64,000 nt of DNA, taken from the NCBI GenBank assembly GCA_019614645.1, contig JABWDB010000015.1, positions 1,798,001-1,862,000 on the forward strand. The letters are read 5' to 3'. This stretch comes from Stratiolaelaps scimitus. Lineage: Eukaryota; Arthropoda; Arachnida; Mesostigmata; Laelapidae. Below, piece after piece: positions 60,110 to 64,000 of the stretch. Both the position numbers and the translations under genes were made by a program. Below the pieces are notes generated by a model. That model did not search any database. It was not told the origin of the DNA and saw only the letters and a list, made by a program, of their open reading frames with translations. The stretch's first letter is position 1. Every line of letters begins with the position of its first letter.

Positions 60110-61520
60110 TGTGCGAATGTGCAAAAATAAATTGGAAATATTCTTTCACTATACAGGCAACTGTATAGGCAACTTACGTTGAGTAAGCTTAAGGGTTTGA
60201 ACCAGCGGTCTCCGACTTTCCATAGGAGATATACTGTTGAGTAAGGTTGTAGCTATGGTAAGAACATTTAAATTGGCCAGTAATGAACAGCGATGTTAAA
60301 ATACTGAAGATCTGTTCAAATAACTCGCAAGGTGCAAGAGTTAATATTATTATTATGAGGACGATAAATAATCCCTACCTTGACTGTCTGTACAGATCCT
60401 TCAAGCTATACTACAAAGCGCTATCGAGCACCTGTCGTAGAAGGAAGACAGCTCAAGGTTAGCTATGGAAAAAATATGCAAGGGTTGAGTCTGTTAAGCT
60501 GAAAGAACAAGTTTAATGGCAATGGACCACGAAGTCTTGCTAAAGTTGACAAGTCTTGAGGGTCTTTAGGCGGCTGAGCCGAGTATTATGCTGGCTGGAA
60601 TACACTTAGCACTACCGATCAGCGTTACGGTTCCTATCACGCACCTTCGATTCCGTCGAAAATTGTCCCCGAATGCAACATATCAAAGAAACCGCACCCA
60701 TAAGTGCCACGCCAGACGAGCCAGCAGACTGCAGCCTCCTTTTGGTCCAACCAACTCGTAAACGGTGAGGTTTTATCGAGAGTTATCTCCGCTATAAGCC
60801 GCTGTTCGCTATTTGATTGTCTCGCAGCAGATCGACACGGTACCGCTGTATGGTGCAAAGGTTGGTTCGTCGCAGCAATCGGTAATGGACAGAAACATCG
60901 CTGATAGGGTCCCTCCTTGGTCGCTCCTGGAAAATCTACGTGGCTGTTTTATTGCCTTCTCTTAAAGCTTCTTCTTAAAGTCTTAAAGCTTCCTCATGTC
61001 AAAATGAAGAACGAACGAGAGAGTACCATTTGCCCTGTTACAGAGCCAAGGCGCTGTACAACACACAGGCACATTAACATTAATGCATGCACTATGATGA
61101 CGAATGACCAGGAGACCATCTGCCAGTGGTCGGCGAGAGTAAGTGTGTCAATCGGGGCACTCCAGCTGAGGTTCGCCATCAAGGTCTCTGTTAGCCCCGC
61201 CTCAGTGCTCCCAACTAGAGATTAAAGGATTCGCACCTTTGCGTGAGGTGCCCTCGACAGGGTTCAGGAGCACTAGCAACTGAGCAGACTCAAGCGGCAG
61301 ACGAAGCAACACTGTTAGTTTCTTTCTTGCTTCAGCGATCTTTACCATTTCATACTTGTGACAAACAGAGACACTACTGAGTTTTGTGCCGTTGGTACCG
61401 GTCGTGCACTGTGACCACCACAAGAAGGCTAGAGGTAGTATCCTCACGGGTGCCCTTCAATGAAGTCACAGACTTTTGCGGGCCGACATTGCTTCTGTGA
61501 CCAATTCACTGCAATTCACC
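60110..61520. other. Flank downstream of the receptor gene; no gene supported
   Basis: A minus frame at about 60995-61180 begins ANLSWSAPIDTLTLADHWQM and continues into a hydrophobic run (VIIVHALMLMCLC), reminiscent of a receptor N-terminus, but has no convincing exon boundary. Confidence 0.45.
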
Positions 61521-61522
61521 GT

Positions 61523-63469
61523 TTACAGATCATTACGCGATTTTACAGCTCTGGCGCCATTTATGCTGTGATCGGACGTATAATTTAATGTTGAATTGCC
61601 CGTCTGCGATATGCTAGATCGAATCGCAGAGCCCGATGGCCCTGCGAGACTTTGCACTTTGACATCTTCAGCGATAACGTCTATTCGATTTCTACGAACT
61701 ATTTCTTCAAGGGAACGAGTATAGAGCATGCGCTCTATTGATAACACGATCACACTAATAATAGAAAGAGGAAGGCATAGCCAGGTCAGCAACATTGAGA
61801 AATGTACCCACTTCATAGTACTGTCGTAACTTTCAAATGTCAGTAATTTATTTCTGTCCCTGACATCATTTATATACACGACCGCTTGGCTTTCAAAATG
61901 ACCCATCGTTTTCAGAGCGTTCTCTAATTTGACTGTAGAGCGACTTGCGAGTTCAGCATTGAAGTAAATTTGGTCCAACAATTTGCTTGTCATTAGACCA
62001 TGTTCCCAGATTCGTTCCCTTGATGTACTTCTCTCGTTCACTGCCCACAAAATTCGTGTTGTGGCGGTGGAGAATGCTTTCTGACCACTACGCCGTACAA
62101 GCTGCGGGATAAGCGCATATATAGTGAATAATTGCTTACTATCATGGCTAGTGTTATTTTCATTAAATACGGATGTGTCATACACTGCTCGCCACTGGGG
62201 CCACTTAATTTGTGCCGATGATGATTTGGGAAGGTTGCATAAAGAATACCTCAACACAGTAAACGCATTTAGACCTTCTTCAAATTTGCATCTTTTGTTA
62301 AATCGACACTGTATGAACTTAGTAGGCTTAACAGGTAAACATGGGTCGGTGATGTAGGATATCAGGTCTGTGTTGTATAACAGGGATATCCAGAAGATCA
62401 GAAGGAGAGCTGCACAAGCAAGAATCGCTCCAGACACTCGGCGAACCATGAAGTCAAGGGAACCGACTCCAAGGAACGACCACGTTGTATCCCAGATCAA
62501 TTTCACCCAGCTTACTCGCTCCCATACGGTCAGGGCGCCGAGAATTACAATCGCAGTCAGAACGAATACCAACCACACGTCACTGGTGAAAGGCTTGGCA
62601 AGCGCCGGTAAACCCGGTTGTCCAATTTCCATTAGAGAAGAACATACAAATCTGTCCTCTGAAACTATCGAGCGTTGCATAATTATGTGACGAGCATACG
62701 ACTTGTCTTGGAGCATGCTGTCAGAAAAACCTTTTACCAGAAATTGCGCTGTAAAATAGGAAAAGTTGCATCTAAAATCTACAACAAAATGAAAGTTGTT
62801 TGAGAACAAAAGACCACTTATTGGCCTAACGTTAGCTAGCGAACAGTCCCTTACTGGACCACAATTGTCACTATCTTTGGGGAAATATGTTTGCCATGTC
62901 AATATGTTATCAAAGCTTTGCCAACAGCAGTACTTATATTTGTATAGTCCATTAGTCGTCAATCGTAGCGTTGGGATCCCCACGGACCTCAGGATTATGC
63001 TTGAGATCTCTGGTATAATAATTGCAAGTGTCTTTAAACGTATGTAATGGCCAATGTCAGTTTCTCGATTATGCAGGTCACCAATGCGGGTGGCAACGAT
63101 AATGACGAAGTGTGGGATCGCTATTACCTCAAGTAAATCAGGTAATGTGTTACCGTATATAAATCGGCGACCTGTAGTTTTCGCCTGGCACGGTTCCTTA
63201 GGACATATTTGGCTGTTATCAGGCAGAAGAAGTGCAGCATTTGGATGAAAAGTTTGGCCCGGCTTGCGTAGAAAGCCCCCGACGTCAATGATCACCAGCC
63301 TATTCAGGGGAACTCCTCTCAACTGAGCGTATCGTTCAGCGAGCTCAATAACCTCTTGTGACGATGGCGGTACTAGTCCTCTGGATGTCACTATGCCATA
63401 ATGATCAGTCGACCGATCAGAGTTCGCGGGCACTCCGGCTATTAGAATGCAGGCAATTAGCAAAATCAT
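61523..63469 (-). CDS. Divergent ionotropic receptor (iGluR-like), intronless
   Basis: Predicted ligand-gated cation channel of the variant ionotropic glutamate receptor (IR) family, acting in the plasma membrane, probably in chemosensation. The 648-residue frame is uninterrupted. Its ATG has A at -3 and an in-frame TAA 18 bases upstream, which fixes the start. Residues 1-16 are a hydrophobic signal peptide. About 280 extracellular residues follow, including a poorly conserved ligand-binding lobe. PFTSDVW (293-299) is the usual pre-M1 motif. M1 is about 298-316, the pore loop about 324-337 (IWDTTWSFLGVGS), the next helix about 344-365, and M4 about 553-577, with a short cytoplasmic tail. The iGluR SYTANLAAF signature is reduced to YNTDLISYIT (365-374), as in divergent IRs. 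Extracellular sequons include NNTS near 438. No intron or partner gene lies nearby. Glutamate gating is unlikely given the degenerate binding region. Family assignment is secure; the ligand is unknown. Confidence 0.92.
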   Translation of the reverse strand: MILLIACILIAGVPANSDRSTDHYGIVTSRGLVPPSSQEVIELAERYAQLRGVPLNRLVIIDVGGFLRKPGQTFHPNAALLLPDNSQICPKEPCQAKTTGRRFIYGNTLPDLLEVIAIPHFVIIVATRIGDLHNRETDIGHYIRLKTLAIIIPEISSIILRSVGIPTLRLTTNGLYKYKYCCWQSFDNILTWQTYFPKDSDNCGPVRDCSLANVRPISGLLFSNNFHFVVDFRCNFSYFTAQFLVKGFSDSMLQDKSYARHIIMQRSIVSEDRFVCSSLMEIGQPGLPALAKPFTSDVWLVFVLTAIVILGALTVWERVSWVKLIWDTTWSFLGVGSLDFMVRRVSGAILACAALLLIFWISLLYNTDLISYITDPCLPVKPTKFIQCRFNKRCKFEEGLNAFTVLRYSLCNLPKSSSAQIKWPQWRAVYDTSVFNENNTSHDSKQLFTIYALIPQLVRRSGQKAFSTATTRILWAVNERSTSRERIWEHGLMTSKLLDQIYFNAELASRSTVKLENALKTMGHFESQAVVYINDVRDRNKLLTFESYDSTMKWVHFSMLLTWLCLPLSIISVIVLSIERMLYTRSLEEIVRRNRIDVIAEDVKVQSLAGPSGSAIRSSISQTGNSTLNYTSDHSINGARAVKSRNDL

Positions 63470-63798
63470 GTTCGTTAATATTTGTTAGGTAGAAAGGCCA
63501 CGCACGAAACAAAGACTGCGAAATGTGATATTTAAAAAGATATTTAGATAGATGCGGCTCGCAAGTTGGACTCGGATGTTCTGGGACCTCGACAGATACT
63601 CGTCAGATGTGGGGCCACCACAAAGGCGAAATATCCTCGCTGATGAGCTCAGTATAATCTATAGGGAGTTATTTGCAGACACATGTGCGATGCTTTTTCT
63701 AGACAAATGTACCTGTGCCCAGATGTACCAATGTGATTTTACGTACAAACAGGCGGCTCCCTCGTCAACACAGTGCCGATCAAGTTCAATATTGTCGC

Positions 63799-63872
63799 GT
63801 CCGGTGGCGTGGTGCATTCGAGTGCGCCTTGCAGCACGAAGGAGAGACTTAGGTGCACGGCTTCGATCCCGA
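63799..63872 (+). mobile_element. tRNA-like SINE, family 1, copy C
   Basis: GTCCGGTGGCGTGGTGCATT, then GCGCCTTGCAGCACGAAGG and B box GGCTTCGATCCC. Same layout and strand as the copies at 43.63 and 59.90 kb. It lies about 330 bases upstream of the receptor gene start. Confidence 0.7.
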
Positions 63873-64000
63873 CTGTTGGACAATCGGAATTAGGGGCCTG
63901 TCTTACGAGGCAATGCAAAAGTAGTACCGTAGGCCTTAAATATTAGCTGAGTGTTGATCTGAAAACACCGTAAATCCAATCGCACTTCGCCGAGTCAATA

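Noticed and set aside
1..64000. CRISPR array, rRNA operon or bacterial-style operon
   Set aside because: No regularly spaced repeats with unique spacers, no rRNA-like sequence, and gene structure is eukaryotic.

Overview
This 64 kb window looks like nuclear DNA of an arthropod, most likely a mite or tick. That is an inference. It rests on an intronless divergent ionotropic receptor, decayed non-LTR retrotransposons, tRNA-like SINEs, dense (TA)n microsatellites, eukaryotic splice signals, and the lack of any operon or Shine-Dalgarno organisation. It is mostly non-coding; most short open frames look like chance.

Layout. 0-12 kb: microsatellites, a possible small secreted-protein gene (3.9-4.5 kb, minus), one SINE copy (7.8-8.1 kb) and a candidate exon with good splice sites (11.8-12.0 kb, minus). 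14.05-15.35 kb and 48.0-50.1 kb hold two dead minus-strand copies of one non-LTR element family. 17.2-19.5 kb holds a third, different non-LTR element. 20-30 kb is gene-poor, with a possible small membrane protein (22.3 kb), one copy of a dispersed repeat (27.3 kb) and a possible plus-strand exon (28.2 kb).

The most interesting locus is 30.85-35.10 kb on the minus strand. I could assemble a five-exon gene by hand with GT/AG boundaries and matching phase at every junction. It encodes an unrecognised single-pass, probably type II, membrane protein. Two different upstream exons, one acidic (33325-33602) and one very basic (34371-35098), both end in phase 2 and can both join the same membrane exon. 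This suggests alternative first exons that exchange the cytoplasmic domain.

36-61 kb is mainly repeats: SINEs, a perfect inverted repeat with 41-bp arms around a TA tract (43.2 kb), a 60-bp direct repeat (44.0-44.2 kb) and a 26-bp perfect hairpin (57.95 kb). The one near-certain intact gene is at 61523-63469 (minus), a 648-residue ionotropic receptor. No rRNA, intact tRNA or CRISPR array was seen.
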